From Epinephelus fuscoguttatus (Eukaryota; Chordata; Actinopteri; Perciformes; Serranidae), in contig NC_064775.1 in the NCBI RefSeq assembly GCF_011397635.1, forward strand, positions 16,319,452 through 16,383,451: a stretch of 64,000 nucleotides of DNA, in the 5' to 3' direction. Of the stretch, positions 1 through 12,300 are shown piece after piece. The position numbers and the translations under genes were made by a program. How positions within the stretch are numbered: the first letter of the stretch is position 1; every line of letters begins with the position of its first letter. The notes beneath the pieces are model-generated. The model was given only the letters and a program-made list of their open reading frames with translations, was not told the origin of the DNA and ran no database searches.

Positions 1-83
1 GAAGAGCTCTCTCTGGTAGATGAAGCTCAGCTTAACAGTCAGTCAAGTTTGTGCTGATGGGTGTGTGCTCTTCTTTCACACAG

Positions 84-119
84 CGTCTGGAAATACCTGA
101 GAAGAAGAAGATGATGTAA
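84..119 (+). CDS. Possible terminal coding exon of an unknown gene entering from the left
   Basis: A pyrimidine-containing stretch ending in CAG at 81-83 looks like a splice acceptor. It is followed by twelve codons reading RLEIPEKKKMM and a TAA stop at 117-119. The basic end and immediate stop fit a last coding exon whose remainder lies left of the window. The piece is too short to name. It could be chance, since short open stretches after a CAG are common. Confidence 0.22.
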   Translation, partial: RLEIPEKKKMM

Positions 120-239
120 CCAGAAAGTTTATCAGCCAGGGCGTGCTGTTAGTATACAGCTATGTTTCTGCACTGTATCTGAATGGTTCTATTTACAAGT
201 GTATCTCTGGTCCCTGCTGTTCCACTGAGGTCTTCACAT

Positions 240-2030
240 GGGGACAGGACTGCAGTCAGTGGGGCAGGAGGCTGGAAAACAGGCTGGAGGTGGAGATGCA
301 GCTGTCTGCTAGAATCTGCAGGTGGAGGCAGCAGCTGCAGGTTGCTGGCAGAGGCTGTAGATGGAGGTGGTAGATGTCTGCCAGAATCTCAAGGTGGAGA
401 TGGTAGTTTAGATCGCTGGCATAGGCTGTAGGTGGAGGTTTGGCATTAGCTGTCTGTCAGAGCCTGCAGGTTGCTGGCAGAGGATGTAGATGGAGGTTAA
501 CAGAAGTTTAAAAATGGCATGGTTCTTAAGCACTTTGACAGGGTGTAGCTGGTGGAGCAAGACACTTTAGAGGCAGTTGGTGGAGGTTTCACAGCAGCTG
601 TCTGCAGGAACCTGCAGGTGGAGGCGGCAGCTGCAGGTTGCTGGCAGAGGCTGGAGATGGAGGTTGACAGAAGTTTAAATATCGCATGGTTTGACATGGT
701 GTAGCTGGTGGAGCAAGACACTTTAGAGGCAGTCGATGGCGGTTTCACAGCAGCTGTCTGCAGGAACCTGCAGGTGGAGGCGGCAGCTGCAGGTTACTGG
801 CAGAGGCTGTAGGTGGAGGTTGATAGAAATCTAAAAATGGCATGGTTCTTAAGCACTTTGACATGGTGTAGCTGGTGGAGCGAGACACTTTAGAGGCAGT
901 TGGTGGAGGTTTCACCGCCGCTGTCTGCCAGAACCTGCAGGTGGAGGCAGCAGCTGCAGGTTACTGGCAGAGGCTGTAGATGGAAGCTTGACAGTAGCTG
1001 TCTGCCAGAGTCATAAGGTGGAGTTGGTGGTGTAGATCGCTGGCATAGGCTGTAGGTGGAGGTTAACAGAAGTTTAAAAATGGCATGGTTCTTAAGCATT
1101 TTGACATGGTGTAGCTGGTGGAGCAAGACACTTTAGAGGCAGTTGGTGGAGGTTTCACAGCTGTCTGCCAGAACCTGCAGTTGGAGGCGGCAGCTGCAGG
1201 TTGCTGGCAGAGGCTGGAGATGGAGGTTGGCAGAAGTTTAAATATTGCATGGTTTGACATGGTGTAGCTGGTGGAGCAAGACACTTTAGAGGCAGTCGAT
1301 GGCGGTTTCACAGCAGCTGTCTGCAGGAACCTGCAGGTGGAGGCGGCAGCTGCAGGTTGCTGGCAGAGGCTGTAGGTGGAGGTTGATAGAAATCTAAAAA
1401 TTGCATGGTTCTTAAGCGCTTTGACATAGTGTAGCTGGTGGAGCGAGACACTTTAGAGGTCAGGTGGAGGCAGCAGGTGGAAGCAGCAGCTGCAGGTTAC
1501 TGGCAGAGGCTGTAGATGGAGGCTTGACGGTAGCTGTCTGCCAGAGTCATAAGGTGGAGTTGGTGGTGTAGATCGCTGGCATAGGCTGTAGGTGGAGGAC
1601 TGGCCACAGCTGTCTGCAGGAACCTGCAGGTGGAGGCGGCAGCTGCAGGTTGCTGGCAGAGGCTGGAGATGGAGGTTGACAGAAGTTTAAATATCGCATG
1701 GTTTGACATGGTGTAGCTGGTGGAGCAAGACACTTTAGAGGCAGTCGATGGCGGTTTCACCGCAGCTGTCTGCCAGAACCTGCAGGTGGAGGCGGCAGCT
1801 GCAGGTTACTGGCAGAGGCTGTAGATGAGTTTAAACCTGAAGGTGGCAGTGAGAGGCCGTTGGTGAAGGTTGGATATGGACACTTCAGAGGCAGCTGGTG
1901 GAGGCGTTCCTTTAACTGTGTGTGAGAATTAGCAGGTGGAGCATGGGGCAGCAGTTGGATGATAAAAGCTGCTGTCAGAGGGTGGAGGCAGAGGTTAGAT
2001 GTGCAGCAGAGTCACAGAGGTGGAGAGAGG
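240..2030. repeat. Minisatellite with higher-order repeat structure
   Basis: A G-rich tandem array built from phrases such as GCAGGTGGAGG, GCAGCTGCAGG and GTGTAGCTGGTGGAGC. The landmark GTGTAGCTGGTGGAGC recurs near 543, 699, 866, 1109, 1262, 1429 and 1711, at spacings 156, 167, 243, 153, 167 and 282. The 156-167-243 series returns after about 565 bp, so three unlike monomers form a larger unit; the third copy lacks its first monomer. Both strands stay open for 60-120 codons, but the frames do not run on from unit to unit, so I read this as non-coding. Confidence 0.85.
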
Positions 2031-2138
2031 TCTGTTCTGTTGCAGCACAAAACTACAACACTTAACTTGAACTACAACACTTAACTTGAACTACAGAACT
2101 ATTTACATATCTGAGCTAATAGGACTAATATTTAGTGC

Positions 2139-3404
2139 TTAGCTCGTTTGGCGTGTGGCGGTGTCAGGGCTCGGGCTCTCCTGAAGTGTCCACGTCATAC
2201 AGGGAGGATGGTGTTCAACCCGATGACACGTCCACATGAACCAGTCCGTCCTCAGTGACTGATTCAGTGAGCGTTGGGCGCTCAGTCGCTCCCACAGCCT
2301 CTGCTTGATGCACCTCCCCAACGCCAGACTGTAAGGACGCAGCCGGCCATCCTTGTACCTGTGAGGAGCAGAAGAAACAGAAATTAAATCATAAGGATAC
2401 ATGTGATTAAAAAGCTTCAATATGATTCTGAAGTAATAATTATTGAAGAAGGTGATGATGATCTGACTGAAAGATGATTCTGACTCAAACACACCTCAGC
2501 ATGGGGTCCACAACTTCGTGGTAGAGCCGCTGGTACTCTTCCACGGAGCGGTTGTGGATCCTCAGAGGGCCGTCATCAGGCAGCGGAGCAGTGGAAGGCT
2601 GGGGGCCGGGGGCCACACCGGAGCACACTGGCAGCTCGTCAGGTGAGATGGTGGCTGAAGGCCTGGGGACCAGATTTAAAAAAGACAGCATGTCAGTGTC
2701 CGATGTGGAGGGCTGAGGCGTGGAAACAGCACTGACCACCTCTGGAGCTTCCGAGGGTTCGCAAGGACGAGCCACGGAGGTCCTCTTCCTCTTCTGGGGA
2801 GGAGCAGCAGCAGAAGCAAAGGGCTGGTACTTCTGCTCGGAGGTGGACACCTGGGGAAGGTCAGCAACACACAGGAGGATGTCAGGCTCCAGTAAACTTG
2901 TTATTTAACAACACACTTTTATAATCTGACAGGAGACAAAGACATCAGACGCTCTGCAGAGGACCACCTTGTCAAATGAAACATTTGTAAAGCTGTCTGA
3001 TTCTAGTTATTAAGGGTTACATCCACAACAATGTGGGACATCAAATGTCTGACCTGGTCATGGCTGCAGCATGAACACTTGCGGGCCACACGCCGCCTGT
3101 GTCTCTCCAGCCTGGGCACAGTACACAGCTACAAGACACACTCATGTTAGACTGAGGCTTCACAAGTACAGTAAATGATACACAGCACTGAATGATACCA
3201 ATTTCATGTGACAATTTTCTGCAAAAAAAATCAACCTCTCTTTAGAAAATGGCATTACTCTTCATGAGCATGTTCGCCTGTTAGTCCTTTAACACATGGA
3301 GTTTTTTGTTTCCTAAAATGTCCCCATTAAAGATCAGATCAACCTGCCAGGGGCCCCGGGACAAAATGAGCTGCTGGGCCCCTGTTAATCCTCGTTCCTC
3401 ACAC

Positions 3405-3451
<47 letters not shown>

Positions 3452-4280
3452 AGTTTTTCTGTGCTGAAATATTACCTGGCCTCACATCTGCTGTGGTAAT
3501 CTGAATAAATATTTTCATTTTGCAACATGTAAGCAAAAAAACTTAAATAATAAAGGTCATAAGACTTTGACACAGCGGCCTTCTTGGGGACCAGACACCA
3601 AGGTCAGGTAATAAATCAAGATTCACTTTAAGGCCCTCATAATGTGAGCTGCTATCATGTTTCAGTGCTGCATATTACTACAAAAACATCTACTAAATTA
3701 CCACAAACCATTTAGTTCACATATCTTGTGGGAATTATATGCTAAGTTCATGTACATGTCTAAAAATATAACAAGAAATTATTCTGTCATCAGTGAGGCG
3801 GCCATTTTGATTATGTGCATTGTTGTTATTTTTTAAATGAACAGATGAATTGATCAGTACAGGTTTCCCTGCAATAAATAAATATTAATATAATATAAAT
3901 ATTGATTTCCACTTCAATATATTTTGTGTACCATGTGACACCTGGAGTGGGGAGTGAAAGCAAATAAGAGAAAATATATAAAGGCTGTTTTAATTTTACG
4001 GCCACTGAACACTTAATATTCAAATGTAAACACCTCTGAATTCATAGCATTGAAATATTTTACTGTGATAAACCATGTATCTGAATATGTGAACCTTGAA
4101 AAAGTATATTAAGCATAATATTAAGCATTCGGTGTTTGTTAAAATTAAAATGATGTCTTTTATTTGCTTCTACATGGCGATCAGATCCTGTTAATAATGT
4201 GTTAGTGAACTTAAAGCGTCGACAGTAAAACACACACAAACACAGCAACAGTCAAAGAGTATAAATCTTACAGTTTCCAT
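2139..4280 (-). CDS. Unrecognised four-exon gene, 219 aa, basic N-terminus and disordered middle
   Basis: Coding exons on the minus strand are 4280-4272, 3128-3054, 2850-2495 and 2358-2139. All junctions have GT/AG, phases join, and the sum is 660 nt ending in TAA. Residues 1-28 are basic and cysteine-rich (RHRRRVARKCSCCSHDQ). Residues 29-120 are low complexity, rich in Pro, Ser and Ala, with a possible nuclear signal PPQKRKR near 47. A more ordered-looking part follows with RIHNRSVEEYQRLYHEVVDP and RYKDGRLRPYSLALGRCIKQ, the second spanning the last splice junction, then a polar tail. I do not recognise the family. The ordered part may be a helical protein-interaction module, but that is inference. 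An AT run near 4440-4460 upstream of the start could act as a core promoter. The gene is transcribed away from AAMP, about 2 kb apart. Confidence 0.7.
3410..3449. repeat. (TG)n microsatellite
   Basis: About 20 uninterrupted TG dinucleotides just upstream (minus-strand sense) of exon 2 of the unrecognised gene, within its first intron. Confidence 0.95.
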
Positions 4281-6030
4281 GATGGAAGTGAGTTGAGCGT
4301 CTTTCAGTGAGTCTCTGTGAGTCTTTTGTCCTTGTCAGGAGACAACAAGTCCTCAGCACAAGAGTTGAGTTGGAAGAAATCGTCGACTGTAAGTTGTGAA
4401 AAACTTTTGTGGACCGTTCTCGGTTTTGTTTGTCTTATATATATATATATATGATGATCTTGTATAAATGATGCACCTGGAGACAAACCATAGCAACCAT
4501 GGAATCCTTCACCTCATGACGCGCACGCGTGTTGTTACAGTCACACCTCACCTCTGTGATGTAAAGTTTGATTGAATCAGCCTGTAAAACACCTGAGATC
4601 AAGTCCATATCTAACTGTGTATGAATGTAGCTGGCTTCACTGCGACTGTTTGCATCTACTTTTCTTTTCTTTTTACGCTTATCAACTATTTGTAGTCATC
4701 ACACAGCAGCTGAATCGATATGTGCGTCTCCACATTGGCAGGGCCGCTGTGCGCATTTTACGCACATGGCGCAGCACCGATAACTTCATTAATTAGACCT
4801 ATTCACATTGACAACAGGATCAGTGGGGATCTGACGGTAAGTGGTCATCAGAGCTTTCTACCTACATATCACACAGTTTTGCTGTACTCTCTGTTAAAAT
4901 CTCCCAGTGAAGTGTTCCTCAGTGTTTGATTGTAATTATATGTCCTTTTCACTCTGATGGTGATACATTCTCTCACAATATTAATCATTTAAAGATGGAA
5001 TAAAACCTGTGTGGGCCATAACATTTGAAGCTGATTTTTTTGTTGCCAAAGTTTCACACTATATACACTATACATATAAGGATAAAAATATATAAGTATA
5101 TTAAAAAAGAAAGATAATATATGAATTTCTATAAATAAAAATAATGAAATTAAATATATGGGGTGCCGTTTGTAAAGTGGCTCACGCTGAAAATAACATC
5201 AACATTTTGCCAAATTTAGCTTCAAACAATGTTTAAAAAAGTGTTGTGAATTTTTTAACGTCACCTTTTACCAAATTTACAGCAATATTTGTTAACTTAG
5301 AAATATATTAAATAGTTAAATGTAAATATTAAATGTGGCACCTAAATGTTAAATGTTAAATCTACATATTAAATCTAAATCTAAATTTTAAATGTAAATG
5401 CTAAATCTAAATCTAAATGTTAAATATAAATATAAATATTAAATCGAAATCGAAATCTAAATGTTAAATGTTAAATCTAAATGTTCTGGGTGAAACTAAG
5501 TATTTAGCTAACATGCAAATGCACACTGCCGGTCACCGGAAGTACCAAAATAAAAGCTCAAGATGGTCAGACTGTGTTTATAGACTCAAATAACGAATTA
5601 AAACCAACTTATCGGGGGAAATGAACATTTGAACATACATTAGCGTGATAATAACTACCTAATATAACAAGAAACATGTTTGGAGAAATTTTATTTGACA
5701 TGTACTTTGAGTCACTTTACAAACTGCATCCCATATTATTAAATACTACTGCTAATATTTAGGTGTTCGCAGTTGTAAAATCTTATGTAAAAGTATATAA
5801 AAGGGAAAGTGACATAACGATATAATGATAAGGTCTCATACAAAACGATTTGTTTCAGGTTAATGAGAATATTTATGAGGAGAAATAATACAATAAGAGG
5901 TCATATCATCTTTGTAAATCAACTCCGGCAATTTAAACACACTCCAAACTGATTATGGGGTGTGTTTTATTTTATCTTATTTTATTTTATTTTATTTTCT
6001 GAGCGGTATTGTTATGTACTTTATTTATTA
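4281..6030. other. Spacer between two divergent genes, AT-rich
   Basis: No gene is seen. About 5290-5480 is a degenerate tandem array of a 6-12 bp AAATGTTAAATCT-like motif. 5945-6000 has a short TTTTA run. The sequence is otherwise AT-rich and looks unconstrained. Confidence 0.6.
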
Positions 6031-6034
6031 AACA

Positions 6035-6058
6035 CCGCCATCTTCCGGACACGGAAGT
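6035..6058 (+). promoter_or_regulatory. Probable AAMP core promoter: YY1-like and ETS-like sites
   Basis: CCGCCATCTTCCGG joins a reverse-complement YY1 core (AAGATGGCGG) to an ETS core, and a second ETS-like CGGAAGT follows ten bases later. This is typical of TATA-less housekeeping promoters. It lies about 300 bp before the AAMP start codon, and TGACGATG and AACGTCATC follow within 45 bp. The transcription start is inferred, not seen. Confidence 0.45.
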
Positions 6059-6348
6059 AAACAACATGAAAGGTGTGACGATGTCAAACGTCATCATTGT
6101 GCGTCTGTCCCTCCAGTCGCCTCAGCATGTGAAGAAAACATGGGGATACAGTCCGACACTTGACTACTATCTATTTAAATTCACATTACACTAAGTGTAA
6201 CGAGTGAAAGTGTGACATTAACCCGCATTAAGACTCTGCAAGTCTGTAGCTAAAAGTGAGTTAGCCTAAAGTGAGGTTAGCTAGCTTTACTCGCGGTGTT
6301 GTACTAGTTTTCGGTTGTTTAACTAGCGTTTAGCCCGCTAACAGCAGC

Positions 6349-9300
6349 ATGGATAACACGCAGGAGAGTCAGATTGAGCTCCACGGAGATGAGGAAATCA
6401 TCGAAGTCATCGACCTAAACGACACGGGGCCTTGTCCTGGTTGGTTGAAAACTGTTTATTACTGTACTACAAGTCACTTTTGACAACTAGTGTCAGACTA
6501 GAAATTTGCTTTGTATTTCATTTAGTCGCTCTACAACTCAGCTAAATTGATACTTGGTATCTTGGTTGGGGGGCGTACCTCAGGATTTGTGGGGCATTTT
6601 CTGGCTGACTGCTCCCTTAAATCATCACCTTTTGTCTTAATTATGAAATGAACAGAGTAAAATGGCGCCGAGGATCCCTGCCGCGTCTCGAGCTCCTTAT
6701 AACTGTTCTATTTTTCTTGTTTATTTTGTTTTATTGTTATTTACCGCACCACCGGGCTCAGGGACAGCTTCATCCCACAGCCCACAAAACTGTATATTTA
6801 TACACACGTACTCATAATTATACATTTACTCTATTAGGGTTTAAATTCAATTTATATATTTGTAATAACTGTCTAATTTATTTTACTTTACATATATTTT
6901 GTGTGTCATATTTTGTCCCTTATTTGAACTTGTGTGGTCTTCTTCTTCCTTTCTATTCATATTTAAAGGAACAGTGTGTAAGGTGTAGGGGTATTTAGTG
7001 GCATCTAGTGGCGAGGACTGTAGATTGCAACCGGGTGAAACTTTTCCTGGTTAGGATTTTTACAGCTTTAAATGTTTAGAAGGTTTTTATCGGGAGCTGA
7101 ATCATCCGCAGAGGTCCCTTCCTCTCCAAAACAAACAGACCAGGTGCCTCATTTATAAAGCTTGCTTACACACAAAACGCGGCTTGAAAGTGGCGTACGC
7201 CACTTCCCACGCAAAGGTTGTGATTTATAAAAATAAACTTGGCGGGAGAATGTGTGCACCTGTAAGCAAATTCTGAGTCATGCGTGCGCACATTTTGGAG
7301 ACACTGGGAAGTGGCGATGCAGACGGCGAGGTGGAGAAGTGGAGTCAGATTTTTATTGATGTCTCACACAAATTTAATGTCACGCTATATCCACCTTAGA
7401 TCCACATTATCACTGAAATTAAATCCAGCAGCCTTATTTTGTGCTTGGAGTGAGTGATAATTGTTTCATAAAAACGTTGTAAAACAAACTCAAATCCTGA
7501 ATTGAAATTCTTTCTAAATACATGTTTAATCCGCACTGCCTCTAACGTCTCATTGTCCACTCTGTGAGCGCAGGAGGGGGAGAGGATGGCGCCACTGCAT
7601 GGAATATATTTATTTATTTAGCAAAGTATTTCCAGTGCATTTATCATGTCTCGAAATACAGCCATTAAGCACAACCGTTACACTCATTTCATCAGCCCTA
7701 CTTAGACATGTGCTGTTCATGACAAAACCGACATGAAGAAACGTGTTCGCCTATTACACTTTCATCTTTGAATTGTATTTAAAATTACACGTTGTATTTT
7801 GGGACAGGGATACCACTGGTTCATGCTGTAATTCAGGCCAGGTGTCTGATCAGACTAATTGCCATAAACATATAAATACTGCAGTGACACTTGTGTGTAA
7901 TTGCGCAAGATAGCACTGCCACATACTCTTTTTTGCCTCCACCTTTAATAAATGTGATTCTTTATGTCGCACATCAATGTCAAACATCCTGAAATTTAAA
8001 AGCAACACATTAACTACATGTTGGTAAAGGAGTAGAAATATTTGGTCTGCCTTTAGTTCAGACCACTTTTTTTCCCCCCCTCTGTCACTGTCCGTGCAGT
8101 CCCACAGACACAGCTGACAGCATCAGCAGCGCTGATGTGTTGCCACTTTTTTTGCTTTCTTTTATTAGTGATCCCGCTGCTGTGGCCACCAAATAAAATC
8201 TTTCTTCAGTCCTCCACCTCCCGTTAAAGGGTCTCTAGCTCAGTCTTGGAGAAATTCCATTTTTTGGTTCGTTTCTCACACCTATCGCCGTGACTCACAA
8301 CGAGAGAACACTCGCATGCCGGCTTATTTATATGCAGATCGCATTCATGAGGTGATCTGCATGACCATTTATGGTTGAACTAGGGCGTGTAGAGGGCGGA
8401 ATATGAGGCGGATCTGGGTGCGCACAACTCCAGGAGGTCTGTGATTTATAAAGAGAACATTGCGTGCAAGTGTGTGTGCGCACGGTTTTATAAATCAGAT
8501 TATTTTTTGGTGTATGCCATTTTCAGCTTTTGGGCGCACGTCAACTTTTAGTATGAATCCTAAGCACTCTTTTATAAATGAGGCCCCAGGTAATTTAAAC
8601 TGGTAAAACACTGTATAAAGTAGTTTCACGTTAAAAAAAATCAGTGTTTTTCCCACGCTCTGGTTGCAGAGAGGCTGCTTACTATGGTGGCTGATGCATA
8701 AACACAAACGACCGTTTCTAGAACCAGGTATGTCTACTCTGGACACACAGAAACATAGTGGAGCAACATGGCAGACTCAGTGGACGAGGACCTGCTCCCT
8801 ATGTAGATATAAACAGCTCATTCTAAGGTAGTAAAACCACTAAAAAAATGTCCTTATTACAATTAATTTTCTTTCTCTCTCACTGTAAGATGACTTGGCT
8901 GACGACTTGGGAGATGTCGACTTTGAAGACGCTGGAAACGCAGATAATGACGAAGGTTGGGAGACTGAGGACGAGATGGAAGCTGAGGCAGACCAGGACG
9001 ACAGCGAGCTCACCTTCTCCAAACACAATGGTAGCACCTTAACTAAATTATCTGCTGTTATTATTATATAGATTCGGTCTGTTAAACCTTTAAATGGCTC
9101 TCTCCCGTCGTGTGTCCAGGCTCAGTGTTCTGCGTGAGTTTGGATCCTGCGACAAACAGCATGGCTGTAACAGGAGGAGAGGACGATAAGGCATTCGTAT
9201 GGAGGGTGAGCGATGGAGAAGTTCTGTTAGAGTGTACAGGTGAGAGCGTTCACAAGCATGTTTGCATCCTTCTGTTCACAGTCAGTTTATTTTGCCAATT

Positions 9301-12300
9301 GAGGAAATTTGCAGTTAAACTGTAGTTGTGACAGAACAAGCTCTGCATCTACTAAATCACTTATTTCTCTTTGTCTCCTCAGGCCACAAAGATTCTGTGA
9401 CGTGCGCCGTGTTCAGCCACGACTCATCCATGGTGGCTTCGGGTGACATGAGCGGCATGATTAAAGTGTGGAAAATAGAAACCAAAGAGGAGATCTGGTC
9501 CTTTGAAGTGGGGGACCTGGAGGTAGGGCTTCAGTGCAGAGAATTTTAAGAGTGTAATCCAGAAACACTGCATCAGCCTGAACGTGCAGCTGTTTAGTTT
9601 GTGCATCTGTGAGCACTTGTGTAAAGCCTTTTATTAGGGCTGAAGGAATTTATGAGGAAGTAAGAGGGGATGAGCACTCAGGCTAAGAATTTGTGGTCTT
9701 GCGGAGGAAGTGAATGATCAACCGCGACTGCTGAGTTGCCATTTAGCAAGGCACACAACCCACAATAATTACAAGATCTGCTCATTGGCCACTAGTAGAA
9801 AATTGCAGTGGTAATAAGAAGGAAATAATCACTGTGAAATTAAAGTAAAGTAAATTTGTGGTTGTCTGTCCTGTTTCCTCCTCAGTGGTTGGAGTGGCAT
9901 CCCTGCGCGCCGGTGCTGCTGGCAGGAACAGACGACGGCAATGTGTGGATGTGGAAGATCCCTGCAGGAGACTGTAAAACCTTCCAGAGTTCTGCGTGCC
10001 AGGCCACCAGCGGCAAAGTCCTGCCTGATGGTGAGGGATGGGAAAATAAGACACAATCATCAGTGCATCTGCTATGGCATTACTCTTTTTCTCTTAACAA
10101 CAGTTTAAACTCAGGTATATCAGTCGTCTCTTTTATCTGCCTCGCATGTTTGGAGAGAAAAAGAGAGTCACAGGCATGAAGGGTGGAGCTTTATAATCTT
10201 GGGGGCAGTGGTGATGCAGGTGGGGTGGAGACTATAATGTGTAAGAAAATCACTTAAAAAAGGGAATAAAATAATCAAAATTTAGCGTTTTCACCCTGTT
10301 CTTTATTGCTCACTATTTGTGTCTGGGCCCAAAACACATGATAAATCAGACAGAATGAACTCGATTAAAGGATAAAGGCCTTAAATGTCTTTAAATGTGT
10401 ATTTATTCATTTATATTGTTTTCATTTTCCTCCAGGGAGGCGGGCTGTGGTGGGTTACGAGGATGGGACAGTGCGTGTGTGGGATTTAAAGCAGGGAAAT
10501 GCTGTCCACGTCATTAAAGGTGAGTCTGGCACCTCTGAAAAGTAGCTTCATCCTGCTGGTAGCTTTTCCTCTTCAGATTTTAAGTAGATTTTTGTTATCT
10601 CTGTGACTTGGAGTCTACTTTTATAAATGCATTTATAAAGATTTGAGGAGAGACAATGAAGAGATATTTATGTTAAAGTTAAGAACCTGTTACAGGAACG
10701 TTTCATGTGACTCAGCTGCTCTGACCACAAAAGGAAAGTCATTCTGGCATTTATTGAGATGAGACAGGGTTAGGAGAGGTCATTGTTTAATAGAAGAAAA
10801 CAAACAGAAGACTACAATAAATAAAAGCCAGTAAGTGAGCCTGTAAAATAATCAGACATTAGAGTTGGAGACCAATAAAACAGAAAAGAGCAGCAGACAT
10901 AAACTCTGTAAACTAATTCTGTAAGAAAAATAAACTCAGTCATCAGGCCTGATTTTAAAACAGTTGGTGGTCCACAATACAAACAGGATCAGAGTCTCTT
11001 TGAAGGTCTCTTTGAAGAATAAGACTGAGAAAATACATTTTATGATTATGTTAATGATTTGTTTTTGTCTCATTCAACAGGTCAGGAAGGACACAAGGGG
11101 GCGCTGACCTGCCTGGCGTGCAACAAGGACGGCTCCCTGGTGTTGACAGGTTCAGTGGACGGTTCTGCCAAGCTCATCAACACCACCACAGGCAAGGTGG
11201 GTGTCGGAGCAACTTAATAAAAGATGGAGAACGCTGTGTCGTGTGCTGTAATAAAGCACGGAAACATTAAGTGTTCTTCATCAGCGTCCAATCTGAATGT
11301 GTTGTTTGTGTGTAAAGGTGGTCGGGGAGTACTCTGTGGAGGGAGGCAAAGCCAAAGGGTCAAGAGACGAGGAAGAATCCAACTCTGTTGAATCTGTGGG
11401 ATTCTGCAACGTGTGAGTTGAAACCTCACGTTAAAGTGCAGAAAAGTGTCCGTACTGACATCGTTTCACATTTCTGCGTCAGTTTCCTAAACGTTTCACC
11501 TCTCTTGCAGCTTGCCTCTCGTAGCAGTGGCGTACCTGGATGGGACTCTGGCCATATATGACCTGTCAACACATGTCCTGAGGCACAGGTGCCAACATGA
11601 GGTAACCAGCAGCAGACAGTTTGTTTAGTGTAGTTCGTCATGCATACTCTCTCACTAGTCATAACTCTGTATATTTAAAATCTCCTAGCAACCACTTCTG
11701 GTACCGTCATGGAGGGCTAGTTGAGCTGATGTTTTTTGTGGGCAGATAATCTTTTTTACACGACTACATTTTTAAAAATATTATTAAATAACTGTTAAAG
11801 CAGCTCCATCAAATACATTGTGCTTGACTTCACCACACCACAGGCTGTATGGCTCGCAGCTTCTGTGGTATTGGGCCAGTCACAGGTCACACTAAATTAA
11901 TGCTTGGGACGATTGCCTGTGAGCAAACCAAACAAATAGTAATTTTTCTCTAGCTCTGTGTAGATAAAAGATTGAATGCAGATACGGTTTGAAAGAGAAG
12001 TTTCAATACAACTTGCTACTGGGCTATGTCAGTTGATACCTTAAAGGTATTGAGTACTGACTCCTAGCACTGCCTGTAACTGATTATAATGAGAAACCTT
12101 CTGGAAATGGAGACTTAGTATCTCAGAATAATGAGAAACTTTCTCAAATAGTTCGTATTTTGAAGTTCGTATCTCAAATAATGAGTTATATCTCAAAATA
12201 TGACTTTTTTAATCTCAAAATAATGACTTAGTGTTTCAAATGATTTAGCATCTTAAAATAATGACATAGTATGTTAAATTAGTGAGTTTTGTCTGTAATG

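Noticed and set aside
497-1760. Minus-strand open frames repeating a KPPSTASKVSCSTSYT-like peptide
   Set aside because: They follow the minisatellite period, use alternate frames from unit to unit, and have no splice or promoter context. The open reading comes from the repeat composition.
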